Below, one piece after another: positions 47,517-56,190 of a stretch of DNA of 64,000 nt. This DNA comes from Akkermansia biwaensis (GTDB lineage Bacteria; Verrucomicrobiota; Verrucomicrobiia; Verrucomicrobiales; Akkermansiaceae): contig NZ_AP025943.1 of assembly GCF_026072915.1 (NCBI RefSeq), forward strand, positions 1,674,001-1,738,000. The letters run 5' to 3'. The notes beneath the pieces were generated by a model. The model ran no database searches. It was given only the letters and a program-made list of their open reading frames with translations, and was not told the DNA's origin. Made by a program: the position numbers and the translations under genes. Every line of letters begins with the position of its first letter. Position 1 is the stretch's first letter.

Positions 47517-48921
47517 CGGCTGGTGGGCAAAGTACAATTGGCTGGTTTTGTCTTTTCTGTCGTGCTGTTTTTCATTTCATGACCAGAGTTTTTGGATTGA
47601 TGAATGCTGTACCGCATCGTGTGCTGTCCAGCCGAGCCTGGAAGAATGCTGGCGGCAAATTTGCCGGATTGGCGGGAGCGACGCCCAGATTGCTTTTTAT
47701 TACTATCTTTTGTTTTTGTGGCATCAGGTGACGGGAGCCGAATCCGAGCTGGCTCTTCGTCTGTTCAATGGGGTCTGGGTTTTTCTGGCAGGCTGGTTTT
47801 TCAGAAAGGAGCCAAAAGCTCTGGTCATCCTGTTGCTTTCCCCGTTTTTTATCTATTATACCGAAGAACTGCGCCCTTATATTTTACAAATTGCGGCTTC
47901 CTGCGGGGTGACCATGCTGCTTTATCAAGCCAGCAGAGGGCATCCGCCAAGGTTTCATGCGCTTTTTGGTGCCTTGTTTTTCCTGTGTCTGACAAGCCTG
48001 ACAGGGGTTGTTTGGGGCTTCGGCTTTATAGTTGCTTTTTTCATCTTGTCATTCCGGCAGTTCAGAGGGCGGAGTTTTTGGAAGGCCGTGTTTTGCTGGA
48101 TTTTCCCTTTTGCAGGACTGGCTGCGTATTATGCCTATACCCTTTCCCTCGGGGCTCGTTCCGTGGTGATATCTTCCAGCTGGGTTGTTAATGTGGCCGC
48201 GTCCTTGTATGAGTTAATGGGACTGGCCGGGCTGGGGCCTCCGCGTGCCGAGTTGAGGTTGTGTACGACCCTGGATTCCTTATGGAAGATGGAAGGGTTG
48301 GTTTTGGGGGGCGTTGTCGCCTTGGTCATGGGCGGTGCCCTGGTTTATGGAGTTGTGTTATGGAGCAGGCAATCCTCCAGATCATTGCCATGGGCGCTCC
48401 TCGCTCTTGTGTTGATTCCCGGCATGGTGTTTCTTTATGGAACGGAAGCCATGGATTTCCGGTTTTCCGGCAGGCATTGCGCTCCTCTGCTGCCTGTATT
48501 GTGCCTGATTTGGTCCAAGGTATGGCCCCAGAACTGGAAGTCTTCCGACCGGTGCCGGGTTGTTCTGTTTATCCTGATGATGATTGTCTGGCTGGCAAGC
48601 GATTTCCGTCTTCGTTTTTGCAGTATTTATAGCCGGGAAAATTACCGGGAGGCTGTTTTCTATTGCAAATCATTGGAGGAGAAAGGAATGAAGGTTCTTC
48701 TGCTTTGCAATGAGTTTGGCGGGAAATTTTATGGATGGCATTTTCAGCCTCCGGCGAATTATTGGTCAGATTATGATGCCATTGTCGTTTCCCGCCCGGG
48801 CCGGTATGCTCCCGTATTAAAAGCGATGGAGGATTCGGGCTTGTATCAACGCTCCGCCCTGTGCCAGGGATTTACCGTTTATTTCAATGGAAAGGTTTTG
48901 CCGCCGGCAAGGAAGGATTGA
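47500..48921 (+). CDS. GT39/GT83-like membrane glycosyltransferase candidate
   Basis: 473 aa from ATG 47500, at the palindrome centre; a TTG at 47473 is open in frame but falls upstream of the predicted -10 element. About 10-11 helices. The first periplasmic loop has SFWIDECCTAS, a DE pair as in ArnT/PMT GT-C enzymes, followed later by YYTEELRPYIL, which matches the family pattern of glycosyltransferase family 39-like proteins. These use polyprenyl-phosphate sugars as donor. Acceptor unknown; it may use the sugar made by the amino-sugar operon at 28-33 kb. Confidence 0.75.
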   Translation: MHKEHSGWWAKYNWLVLSFLSCCFSFHDQSFWIDECCTASCAVQPSLEECWRQICRIGGSDAQIAFYYYLLFLWHQVTGAESELALRLFNGVWVFLAGWFFRKEPKALVILLLSPFFIYYTEELRPYILQIAASCGVTMLLYQASRGHPPRFHALFGALFFLCLTSLTGVVWGFGFIVAFFILSFRQFRGRSFWKAVFCWIFPFAGLAAYYAYTLSLGARSVVISSSWVVNVAASLYELMGLAGLGPPRAELRLCTTLDSLWKMEGLVLGGVVALVMGGALVYGVVLWSRQSSRSLPWALLALVLIPGMVFLYGTEAMDFRFSGRHCAPLLPVLCLIWSKVWPQNWKSSDRCRVVLFILMMIVWLASDFRLRFCSIYSRENYREAVFYCKSLEEKGMKVLLLCNEFGGKFYGWHFQPPANYWSDYDAIVVSRPGRYAPVLKAMEDSGLYQRSALCQGFTVYFNGKVLPPARKD

Positions 48922-48975
48922 CGCTTTCCCCGATTGTTTCAACGTCTTGCGTCAGAGAGATGTCTTACAAGGATT

Positions 48976-49899
48976 ATGGAAATTCCTTCCCATTTGATCA
49001 AACGCTGCAAGAAGTTCATTGAGCCTTACCGTGTGACGGACGGCAAAGGATTTAAATTGTCCCATCATGATCCGGGGGATCTGGGCAAGCTGGACAAGGA
49101 CAGCAAGAAGGAAGCCGTTGAGAAGCTTGAAAAAGGCATCGAATTGCTGGGACAGTTGCAGGAGGTGCTTTACGCCAGCGAGTCCTATGCCCTGCTGGTA
49201 ATTTTGCAGGCAATGGACAGTGCCGGCAAGGACGGGATTGTCAAGCATGTGATGGGAGGAATCAATCCCCAGGGATGTGTGGTGAGCAGTTTCAAGTATC
49301 CTTCCACTGTGGAACGGAGCCACGATTTTTTGTGGAGGTGCGTGATGCGCCTGCCGCAGAGAGGCATGATCGGCATTTTCAACCGTTCCTATTACGAGGA
49401 GGTGCTGAGCGTGCGCGTGCATCCGGAATACCTTGCGGGGGAAGGATTTGATCCGGGCCAGGCAGGCAAGGCTTTCTGGAAGGAGAGATACAGGTCCATC
49501 AATAACCTGGAACGCCATTTGCATGCCAATAAAACGCGGTTTGTGAAAATCTTTCTCCATCTTTCCTATGAGGAGCAGAGGAAGCGCCTTCTGGCGCGCC
49601 TGGATACTCCCGACAAGAATTGGAAGTTTTCAGAAGGGGATATCCATGAGCGCGAATATTGGGACGGCTACCAGAAGGCTTTTGAAGAGATGATACGGAA
49701 TACGGCCACTCCGGATGCTCCCTGGTATGTGGTTCCGGCGGACAACAAGTGGTATTCCCGGCTGGTCTGCCTGTGTGCGATTGCAGGCGCCCTGACGGAT
49801 ATGAAGCTGAAATATCCGCAAGTGTCCGGGGAGTTGAAGTCTTTCTTCCCCAGATTCCGGGAGGAACTGGAATATCCGCCGGACAGGGATAAGAAGTGA
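48976..49899 (+). CDS. ppk2: Polyphosphate kinase 2 family protein
   Basis: 307 aa from ATG 48976. PPK2 motifs: Walker A AMDSAGKDGIVKHV, FNRSYYEEVL (Walker B side), RYRSINNLERHL and the lid ...HEREYWDGYQKAFEEM, APWYVVPADNKWYS. Transfers phosphate between polyphosphate and nucleotides. Class cannot be fixed by eye. A second PPK2 module lies at 58982-59788. Confidence 0.88.
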   Translation: MEIPSHLIKRCKKFIEPYRVTDGKGFKLSHHDPGDLGKLDKDSKKEAVEKLEKGIELLGQLQEVLYASESYALLVILQAMDSAGKDGIVKHVMGGINPQGCVVSSFKYPSTVERSHDFLWRCVMRLPQRGMIGIFNRSYYEEVLSVRVHPEYLAGEGFDPGQAGKAFWKERYRSINNLERHLHANKTRFVKIFLHLSYEEQRKRLLARLDTPDKNWKFSEGDIHEREYWDGYQKAFEEMIRNTATPDAPWYVVPADNKWYSRLVCLCAIAGALTDMKLKYPQVSGELKSFFPRFREELEYPPDRDKK

Positions 49900-50018
49900 A
49901 TGGCGCGTGCCCGGTCCTGTTCCGGAATAACCACCGTGCCCGGAGAGAGGATAACGGAGATGCGCCCGGAATGGGGGCATGTAAGCTCAGCTTCTGCGGA
50001 AGGGGGAACGCCTTGTAA

Positions 50019-50465
50019 TCAGCGCCTGCGTTCCCAGGATTTCACCTTGCCGTTGATGAATAGAACGTATCCCGTATTTACCGGAACGTAGGTGACGTCG
50101 TTGTAATAGGGATAATACGGGCTATAGAAGCCCGGTCCCCCCCAATAAGGGCCGCCCCAGTACGGGCCGTACCAGAAGGAGGGCGGCGGCGTGTAAACGG
50201 GCTGCAGGGAAGAGTAGATCCAGCGGGTGGCCTGCTTTCCGTTGAGGTTGCCTTCCGCCACGGCGGAGGGGTCTCCCCATGCCAGGAATACGGCGGGCGG
50301 AGACATGCCTTCCGCAATTTGGCCGGTTTCCACCAGCGCCTTTTGAGCGGGGGGAAGCGAATTGAATAAAGCGGGGTTTTTCTGAATACGGGAGGCGGGG
50401 GAGGACACGCAGGAAGCAAGGCTCAAAGCGGCGGCCATGGTGGTGAAAAGTAACTTCCAGTTCAT
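50019..50465 (-). CDS. Small Tyr/Gly/Pro-rich lipoprotein
   Basis: 148 aa from ATG 50465 (50474 possible). Lipobox LASC, Cys19. The middle holds an SHAPE like IAEGMSPPAVFLAWGDPSAV, resembling an SmpA/BamE-type fold, and residues 100-130 are a YWGG/PYYPY-rich linker. The resemblance to outer-membrane assembly lipoproteins is weak. Divergent from the 50539 gene. Confidence 0.7.
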   Translation of the reverse strand: MNWKLLFTTMAAALSLASCVSSPASRIQKNPALFNSLPPAQKALVETGQIAEGMSPPAVFLAWGDPSAVAEGNLNGKQATRWIYSSLQPVYTPPPSFWYGPYWGGPYWGGPGFYSPYYPYYNDVTYVPVNTGYVLFINGKVKSWERRR

Positions 50466-50497
50466 GATATGCATACGGATAACACTCACTTTGACTC

Positions 50498-50525
50498 TTG
50501 CCAAGGGTCTTTTGTTGAGTAAAAT
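50498..50525 (+). promoter_or_regulatory. Promoter of the 50539 gene
   Basis: TTGCCA (50498-50503), 16-nt spacer, TAAAAT (50520-50525). It argues against translation starting at ATG 50524, which overlaps the -10 hexamer. Confidence 0.45.
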
Positions 50526-50538
50526 GAACCGACAAGTT

Positions 50539-51300
50539 ATGAAAGCGTTCCGCAATCTGGCCTTATTACTGATGGTCCCGGCTCTGGTTTCCTCCCTGTC
50601 TGCAGCAGGAAAACCGGAAATTATCAATGATTATCTTCCGGTCGGGAAGATGGTGGAAGGCTCTGCCGTGAGCGTTTTGCTTGACGAAGGCCTTCAGCCA
50701 TTCATGGAAAAGATTGACGGCGTTTTCAGCTCCCTGCCTGAAAAAGACAAGAAGGAGCTGGTTTCCCAGATTGTCCCCGGACAGCCTGTTCCGTATGACG
50801 AACGCCTGGGCTGGACCAAGGAAGATTATGCCAAATATCTGGAGTGCTGGAAAAAGAAGCAGATCCAGGAAGTGGCTCCCGTAGCGATGGGGATTTTCCC
50901 GAACGGCGAGCAGGGCATCTGGAATCTGGCAACAGTGGTTCAGCAGGGCCCCCTGCCGATGAGCACGCTCAAGTATGATTCCAATACCAAGTCATGGATT
51001 TCCCCCAACGGCTCCCTGGCTTTGAAGGGCGACGTGTCCTATGACGATATGAATGTGTATGGGGCGTGGAGCGGCAAGGAATGGACGCTGGAGAAAAAGA
51101 CGATCCTTTCCACGCTGACGGAAACTGTCATCCTCGGCAAGACGAAGGATGGAAAGTATGTTTATTTTGTGTACAACATGTCCGAGAAGAATCCGGACAA
51201 TTTCGTTATTGCCAATCAGTCCATCGTGCTGCGCGTTCCCATGACCAGCATTGTGGGAGATCCCCTTCTGGAGAAGGCCAAGGCCCGCGCCCGCCAGTAA
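50539..51300 (+). CDS. Secreted protein of unknown function
   Basis: 253 aa. ATG 50539 gives a clean signal peptide (MKAFRNLALLLMVPALVSSLSAAG), and the upstream ATG 50524 sits inside the likely -10 element. The mature protein has two halves: a helical region and a beta-rich second half from about 150 (VYGAWSGKEWTLEKKTILST). No motif I recognise. Confidence 0.7.
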   Translation: MKAFRNLALLLMVPALVSSLSAAGKPEIINDYLPVGKMVEGSAVSVLLDEGLQPFMEKIDGVFSSLPEKDKKELVSQIVPGQPVPYDERLGWTKEDYAKYLECWKKKQIQEVAPVAMGIFPNGEQGIWNLATVVQQGPLPMSTLKYDSNTKSWISPNGSLALKGDVSYDDMNVYGAWSGKEWTLEKKTILSTLTETVILGKTKDGKYVYFVYNMSEKNPDNFVIANQSIVLRVPMTSIVGDPLLEKAKARARQ

Positions 51301-51335
51301 CGGCTGATGTTTTTTCTTACTTCCGGTTATAAAAG

Positions 51336-51911
51336 ATGCGTATTATCAGTGGATTAGCCGGTGGAATATCCTTGTCCGTTCCCAAGGGGGAGGTTCGCCC
51401 CACCACAGACCGGGTGAGGGAAGCCCTTTTTTCCATCCTGCATCCTCTGATCAAGCATGCCGACGTCCTGGACCTGTTCACCGGATCGGGGGCGTTCGGG
51501 CTGGAAGCCCTGAGCCGCGGGGCAAGAACCGCCCGCATGGTGGATGCTTCCCGGGCTTCCTGCACTACCGCCAAGGCCAATTTGTCCAAGACCGGGCTTG
51601 AGGGCGGCACGGTGATCCAGGGGGACGCCGTCCAGTTCGTGAAGAGGGAATTGACCGCAGGTAGAAAGTATGATGTGGTGTTTGCCGACCCTCCCTATTG
51701 CAAGGGGCCGCTGGACAGGGATTTTGTCGTGGAACTGGTGGAAGCCGGTGTGGCCGGGCTGCTGAAGGATGACGGCGTGTTCATTGCGGAGGTCCAGGAA
51801 GGCTGGGGGACCGGGAGTGAAGATTCCGCCGGTTTTGACGGACTGCGCCTGGTAGATACCCGCCGGTACGGGAAAAATATGCTGCTGTTCTATCGATTGC
51901 CTAAGGAGTAA
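51336..51911 (+). CDS. rsmD: 16S rRNA (guanine966-N2)-methyltransferase
   Basis: 191 aa. MRIISGLAGGISLSVP at the start, PTTDRVREALFSIL, SAM motif LDLFTGSGAFGLEALSRGA and the catalytic DPPY (FADPPYCKGP). Modifies G966 in the 30S subunit. One base separates its stop from the waaA start. Confidence 0.92.
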   Translation: MRIISGLAGGISLSVPKGEVRPTTDRVREALFSILHPLIKHADVLDLFTGSGAFGLEALSRGARTARMVDASRASCTTAKANLSKTGLEGGTVIQGDAVQFVKRELTAGRKYDVVFADPPYCKGPLDRDFVVELVEAGVAGLLKDDGVFIAEVQEGWGTGSEDSAGFDGLRLVDTRRYGKNMLLFYRLPKE

Positions 51912-51912
51912 G

Positions 51913-53199
51913 ATGAAAGCCCTTTTATTGTCATGTTGTTATAATATCCTGTACACCATCGGCTGGCTGGTGACTCTGCCTTCCTATTTGCTCAAGCAGA
52001 AGCGCCGGGGGGGATTCGGCACGGGGCTGATGGAGCGTTTTGGCCTGTACCGCGTTTCCTACAACAGGGAACCGAAGGGCGTGCTGTATGTACATGCCGT
52101 GAGCGTGGGGGAAGTAGTGATAGCCCTCAAGTTCCTGCGTGCGTGGCTCTGGGAGCGCGGCGGTTCCGCCGTGCTAGCCACCAGTACGGCTACGGGGCAT
52201 GCCACGGCCATGAATGCCCAGGTGCCCGGCGTGCGCGTAATTTACTCCCCTTTCGACTTGCTGGGGCTTCCCGGCAGGTGCTTTGACCGCTTTGAACCGG
52301 AAGCCATTGTGCTGGTGGAGGCGGAGCTGTGGCCCAATTTTGCGCGCGCGGCCAAGGTGCGCGGCATTCCCATGGCGATGATTAATGCCCGCATGTCCGC
52401 CAGATCGGAAAGCCGGTACCGCGCGTTCAAGTGGCTTTCCAAGTATTATTTTTCTTTTCTGGACACCATGGGCGTGCAGGACAAGGGGGATGTGCAGCGG
52501 TTTGAGTCCGTGGGGGTCTCTCCGGCCGTCATCCATGTGACCGGAAGCATCAAGTTTGACCAGCAGACGGCGGACCGCCGTGATGGGAATCCCGAGTTTT
52601 CCGCCATTCTGGAGAAGTTGAAGCGTGGCAAGCCCGTGGTGCTGGCCGCCAGCACGCATGACGGGGAGGAAGTCCTGATTGCGGAGGCTGCCAGGAAGGC
52701 CGGCGGTTTTCCCCTGATTGTTCCTCGGCATGCGGAACGCCGCCATACCGTGGTGAAGGATTTGTCCGCCCGCGGCTGGCAGTGCATTTTGCGGACTGAA
52801 GGAGAAATTCCTGAAACCCTCAAGGAGAACGTCTGCTATGTTGTGGATACGACCGGGGAGCTGAAGGATTGGACGGCCTTGGCCGACGTGGCCGTGATCG
52901 GCAAGAGTTTCCTGGCGGACGGCGGACAGAATCCGGCAGAAGCCGTTGCCTGCGGCGTGCCCGTGCTGACGGGGCCGCATATGGAGAATTTTGATGCTCT
53001 TGTCCAGCTTCTGGAAGGAGTGGACGGCATCACCAGATGCGGGGAGGAACAGTTGCCGGACGTTCTCAAGGAAATGCTGGACAACCCGTTGCTGGCGCAT
53101 GCGCAGGCTTCGCGCGCCCAAGTGGCTCTGAAAGCCCATTATGGAGCTACGGCCCGCACCATCCGCATGATCTGCATCATGCTCAAGATTCCCGTTTGA
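51913..53199 (+). CDS. waaA: 3-deoxy-D-manno-octulosonic acid transferase
   Basis: 428 aa with one N-terminal membrane helix. KDO transferase family: HAVSVGEVVIALKFL, GHATAMNAQ, VLVEAELWPNF with the catalytic Glu region, TGSIKFDQQT, and the GT-B C-terminal ADVAVIGKSFLADGGQNPAEA. Adds KDO to lipid A, so the cell makes LPS. Converges with the aspartyl-protease-like gene with 17 bp overlap of 3' ends. Confidence 0.92.
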   Translation: MKALLLSCCYNILYTIGWLVTLPSYLLKQKRRGGFGTGLMERFGLYRVSYNREPKGVLYVHAVSVGEVVIALKFLRAWLWERGGSAVLATSTATGHATAMNAQVPGVRVIYSPFDLLGLPGRCFDRFEPEAIVLVEAELWPNFARAAKVRGIPMAMINARMSARSESRYRAFKWLSKYYFSFLDTMGVQDKGDVQRFESVGVSPAVIHVTGSIKFDQQTADRRDGNPEFSAILEKLKRGKPVVLAASTHDGEEVLIAEAARKAGGFPLIVPRHAERRHTVVKDLSARGWQCILRTEGEIPETLKENVCYVVDTTGELKDWTALADVAVIGKSFLADGGQNPAEAVACGVPVLTGPHMENFDALVQLLEGVDGITRCGEEQLPDVLKEMLDNPLLAHAQASRAQVALKAHYGATARTIRMICIMLKIPV

Positions 53200-54160
53200 G
53201 CGGAGGGGCATCCGTCGTTTTTTCGCTGTCCTCTGTAGTTGAATGGAGAGGCAGGGCATAGACTTCCCCCTGCGGCGCGTCCACAATGATGTCAAAGTGC
53301 CGGAGGGTATCCACGCCGATTTGGTGTCTGCCGCCGGTTCCCGTCACGACGAATGAAAGGCCTTCCATTTGGAAGTCCGGTCCCATGTGGAGCGTGGAAG
53401 GAACACCCAGCTTCATGACGGAATGGCTGCCGCTGCTTCCGTTGATGTCTGACGCCATGACTTTGACATGACTACCGTCCGGGTCCGCCGGCCATTGCTC
53501 CACAGGGGCCAGAGAGAGTGTGGAGCCGGAGTCGAGAGCCAGGAGAAACGGCGCGCCGTCCCTGACGCACCGGATGTAGAGGATGCCGGAGTCATGGCGT
53601 TCAACGTCCAGCGGTTTCATGTCTTTAAGGGGGAAACGGGAGCGTTCGAGGAATTGCAGGGTGGCGTCCCTGACGGAGAGCAGGAAGGGGCAGAAGCTCA
53701 GATAGTTGATGCCCAGGATGCCGTCCACGCGAATTCGGGTGCTTTTTTGAAGAGGGTCCAGGTCCATGGTGCACCCGTAGAAGTTTTTGATCAGAAGGCC
53801 GCCGATGGAGAAGGATTCCATGGAAAATACCCGGGGTGCGGTGTGGACATTGGAGCCGGGGGCAATCTGAACTTCCTGCAGAGCCAGATCCGGGAAGTGC
53901 TTTTTGATGAATTTGACGTCGAACGTGGTGTGGGAGGCGGCCGTATCCACGATGAGGTTGCACGGGATGCCGTTGATGCGGCATTCCGCAATAAGCAGTT
54001 TGCTGTTGGGGTCCCTTGCCAGTTTGACCGGCTCCATGTCAGTCAGGGATGCGGTGGCCCTGTCCGGAAGGGGAGCGGCTTCTTCCGCGAAGGAGAGAGG
54101 GAGCAGGGACAGCATCAGGAGGCCTGCGGCGGCAAGTGGCAAGCTGCGTACGGGGAGCAT
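53183..54160 (-). CDS. Retropepsin-like aspartyl protease-fold protein, secreted
   Basis: 325 aa with signal peptide (MLPVRSLPLAAAGLLMLSLLPLSFAEE). Two related halves each have an aspartyl-protease-like element: LIVDTAASHTTF (about 69-80) and LALDSGSTLSLAP (about 210-222). The first is DTA rather than DTG, so catalytic competence of half one is uncertain. GVDTLRHFDIIVDA near the end is typical of the family. Such proteins (PF13650-type) are often periplasmic. Confidence 0.7.
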   Translation of the reverse strand: MLPVRSLPLAAAGLLMLSLLPLSFAEEAAPLPDRATASLTDMEPVKLARDPNSKLLIAECRINGIPCNLIVDTAASHTTFDVKFIKKHFPDLALQEVQIAPGSNVHTAPRVFSMESFSIGGLLIKNFYGCTMDLDPLQKSTRIRVDGILGINYLSFCPFLLSVRDATLQFLERSRFPLKDMKPLDVERHDSGILYIRCVRDGAPFLLALDSGSTLSLAPVEQWPADPDGSHVKVMASDINGSSGSHSVMKLGVPSTLHMGPDFQMEGLSFVVTGTGGRHQIGVDTLRHFDIIVDAPQGEVYALPLHSTTEDSEKTTDAPPLKRES

Positions 54161-54212
54161 CCCTTACAGGTAAGCGAACACCCGCGGCCTGGCAAGTCAA
54201 TTTGACGGAGAA

Positions 54213-55334
54213 TCAGTCATGAGCCCGGTGGTTGGGTCTGTGGCGGCGTTCCAGCTCCACGCGGTCTTCGTAGTTGCGGGCCTGGACTTTCCTATCCCTT
54301 TTTCCGGCCCTTTCCACGTTCATCTGCCGTTTTTTCTGGCGCTTGGCAAGCTGGGAAATTTCGTTTTCCAGATTCAGGAAGTTCAGGTAGCGTTCCTTGT
54401 CCAGGCGCCCCTCTTCCACGGCTTTTCTGATGGCGCATCCGGCGTCCTTGCCGTGGCTACAGTCCGCAAACCTGCATTCATGGGCCAGTTCCGTGAGGTC
54501 CGCAAAACTTTCCCGGAGCGTGTGTTCGTCCGTCCACATCTGGATTTCCCTGATGCCCGGATTGTCGATCAGCAGGCCGCCATGCTTGAGAAGTACCAGT
54601 TCCCGCGCCACCGTGGTATGGCGTCCTTTGCCGGTGACTTCATTCACTTCCCCCGTCCAGAGCCATTCGTCCCCCAGCAGGGTGTTGACCAGCGTGGATT
54701 TTCCCACGCCCGAGGAACCTACGATGGAGATTGTTTTTCCCCGTTCCAGACATTTGCGGAAGTCCTTGATGCCCTTGTTGCGGAGGGCGCTGATGCAGAT
54801 AATGCCGCATTCCGGGCAGAGTTCCCGGAGGATGTGCGTGGCTTCCTCCACTTCTTTCCTGGAGAAGAGGTCCACTTTGTTGAGCAGGATGAGGGGCATG
54901 GCCCCGCTGCGCCGGATGAGCGTGAAGTAGCGCTCCATGCGTCTGGGGTTGAAGTCAGTTCCCGGTTCCGTGACGACGGCCACGATATCCACATTGGCGC
55001 CCAGCACCTGTTCCGCACTGCTTTTTCCCGGCGCCTTGCGGGAAAAACAGGTCCGGCGGGGAAGAATGACGCGTATGACGGCTTCATCCTCCGCTTCTCC
55101 GGGATCAATCGCCACCCAGTCTCCGACGGCGGGAAGTTCCGCATCCGTGGCGGCGTCATGCCAGAGTTTTCCGCTCACGACCACGTCCATGTCCTCTCCT
55201 CCGTCCAGCAGGGCGGTGAAGTTGATTTTCGTTTCCCGGATCAGGCGCCCCGGAATCCAGCCGGGTTTGGCAATGGCGTCAAAGGCGTCTTGAAAGTGGT
55301 CGTTCCAGCCTAGGTCCTGAAGAGTAACGGGCAT
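54213..55334 (-). CDS. rsgA: Ribosome small-subunit-dependent GTPase A
   Basis: 373 aa. OB-fold N-terminus (GDWVAIDPGEAEDEAVIRVILPRR), circularly permuted GTPase motifs NKVD, GSSGVGKSTLVN and DNPGIREIQMW, and C-terminal zinc motif CRFADCSHGKDAGCAI. Helps mature the 30S subunit. The C-terminal extension (KRQKKRQMNVERAGKRD) is very basic. Same strand as coaB upstream, 99 bp apart. Confidence 0.93.
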   Translation of the reverse strand: MPVTLQDLGWNDHFQDAFDAIAKPGWIPGRLIRETKINFTALLDGGEDMDVVVSGKLWHDAATDAELPAVGDWVAIDPGEAEDEAVIRVILPRRTCFSRKAPGKSSAEQVLGANVDIVAVVTEPGTDFNPRRMERYFTLIRRSGAMPLILLNKVDLFSRKEVEEATHILRELCPECGIICISALRNKGIKDFRKCLERGKTISIVGSSGVGKSTLVNTLLGDEWLWTGEVNEVTGKGRHTTVARELVLLKHGGLLIDNPGIREIQMWTDEHTLRESFADLTELAHECRFADCSHGKDAGCAIRKAVEEGRLDKERYLNFLNLENEISQLAKRQKKRQMNVERAGKRDRKVQARNYEDRVELERRHRPNHRAHD

Positions 55335-55433
55335 GATGGAGCAGAGGGTTGTTTGAGAGAAGCGGTACGCTGCGGCTGATCGTTTATGATGGCTTAATTC
55401 CGGCCGGGTTCAAGCCCGGAAAAGGTATGCCGG

Positions 55434-56084
55434 TCAGGATGACAGGCCTTTCCCGCGTACAAGGCGGCACGCGCGTTCCACGATCTGGTGGGCGATGTGC
55501 GTTTTGGCGGCTTTTTCCAGCAGGTCCGTCCGGTCCGGGTAGATGAGCAGCACTTCGTTTTCCGACGCGTCGAAGCCGATGTCCCGGCGGGAAACGTCAT
55601 TGGCCACGATCATATCGCATTGCTTGCGCTCCAGCTTGCCGCGCGCATAGGATTCCACGTCGTGGGTTTCCGCCGCAAAGCCGACCAGAATGCCGCGGAA
55701 GCCGAATTCCATGCGCATGGAGCCCAGAATGTCTTTGGTGCGCTCCAGCTCCAGAATCATGCGCTCCCCTGTTTTTTTGATCTTGCGGTCCGGTACGGAA
55801 ACCGGCCTGTAGTCCGCAACGGCGGCGCTGAGGATGGCTATGTCCGCATAGGGTGCTTGGTTCTGTACGGCGTCATACATTTCTTGGGCGGTTTCCACGG
55901 GAAGGAAGTCAACGCCGTGCGGAACGTCCAGGGAAGTGGGGCCGGAGATGAGCAGGACGCGGTGGCCGTCGTGGGCCGCCGCCTCCGCCAGACTGTATCC
56001 CATTTTGCCGGAAGAACGGTTGGTGATGTATCTTACGGGGTCAATGGCCTCTTTGGTAGGACCGGCCGTGATGAGGAAACGCAT
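55434..56084 (-). CDS. coaB: Phosphopantothenate-cysteine ligase (CoaB domain only)
   Basis: 216 aa from ATG 56084 (56093 also possible). GPTKEAIDPVRYITNRSSG is the CoaB dinucleotide-binding start; ILSAAVADYRP and NDVSRRDIGFDASENEV follow. Joins cysteine to 4'-phosphopantothenate. In most bacteria CoaB is fused to CoaC; here it stands alone, as the product is far too short for CoaBC (about 400 aa). Confidence 0.88.
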   Translation of the reverse strand: MRFLITAGPTKEAIDPVRYITNRSSGKMGYSLAEAAAHDGHRVLLISGPTSLDVPHGVDFLPVETAQEMYDAVQNQAPYADIAILSAAVADYRPVSVPDRKIKKTGERMILELERTKDILGSMRMEFGFRGILVGFAAETHDVESYARGKLERKQCDMIVANDVSRRDIGFDASENEVLLIYPDRTDLLEKAAKTHIAHQIVERACRLVRGKGLSS

Positions 56085-56190
56085 GGACGGCATTATGCGG
56101 AATCGTAGGGAAAAGTGAAGAGTGATCTTGTTCAGCCGGGCATTATGTTCCGGCTTGACTCCTGTCCGGGATTGGGCGAGTTATGAAGGC

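Noticed and set aside
55395-55425. Hairpin TTCCGG/CCGGAA between coaB and rsgA
   Set aside because: No T tract after it on minus; weak as a terminator and common in GC-rich gaps.
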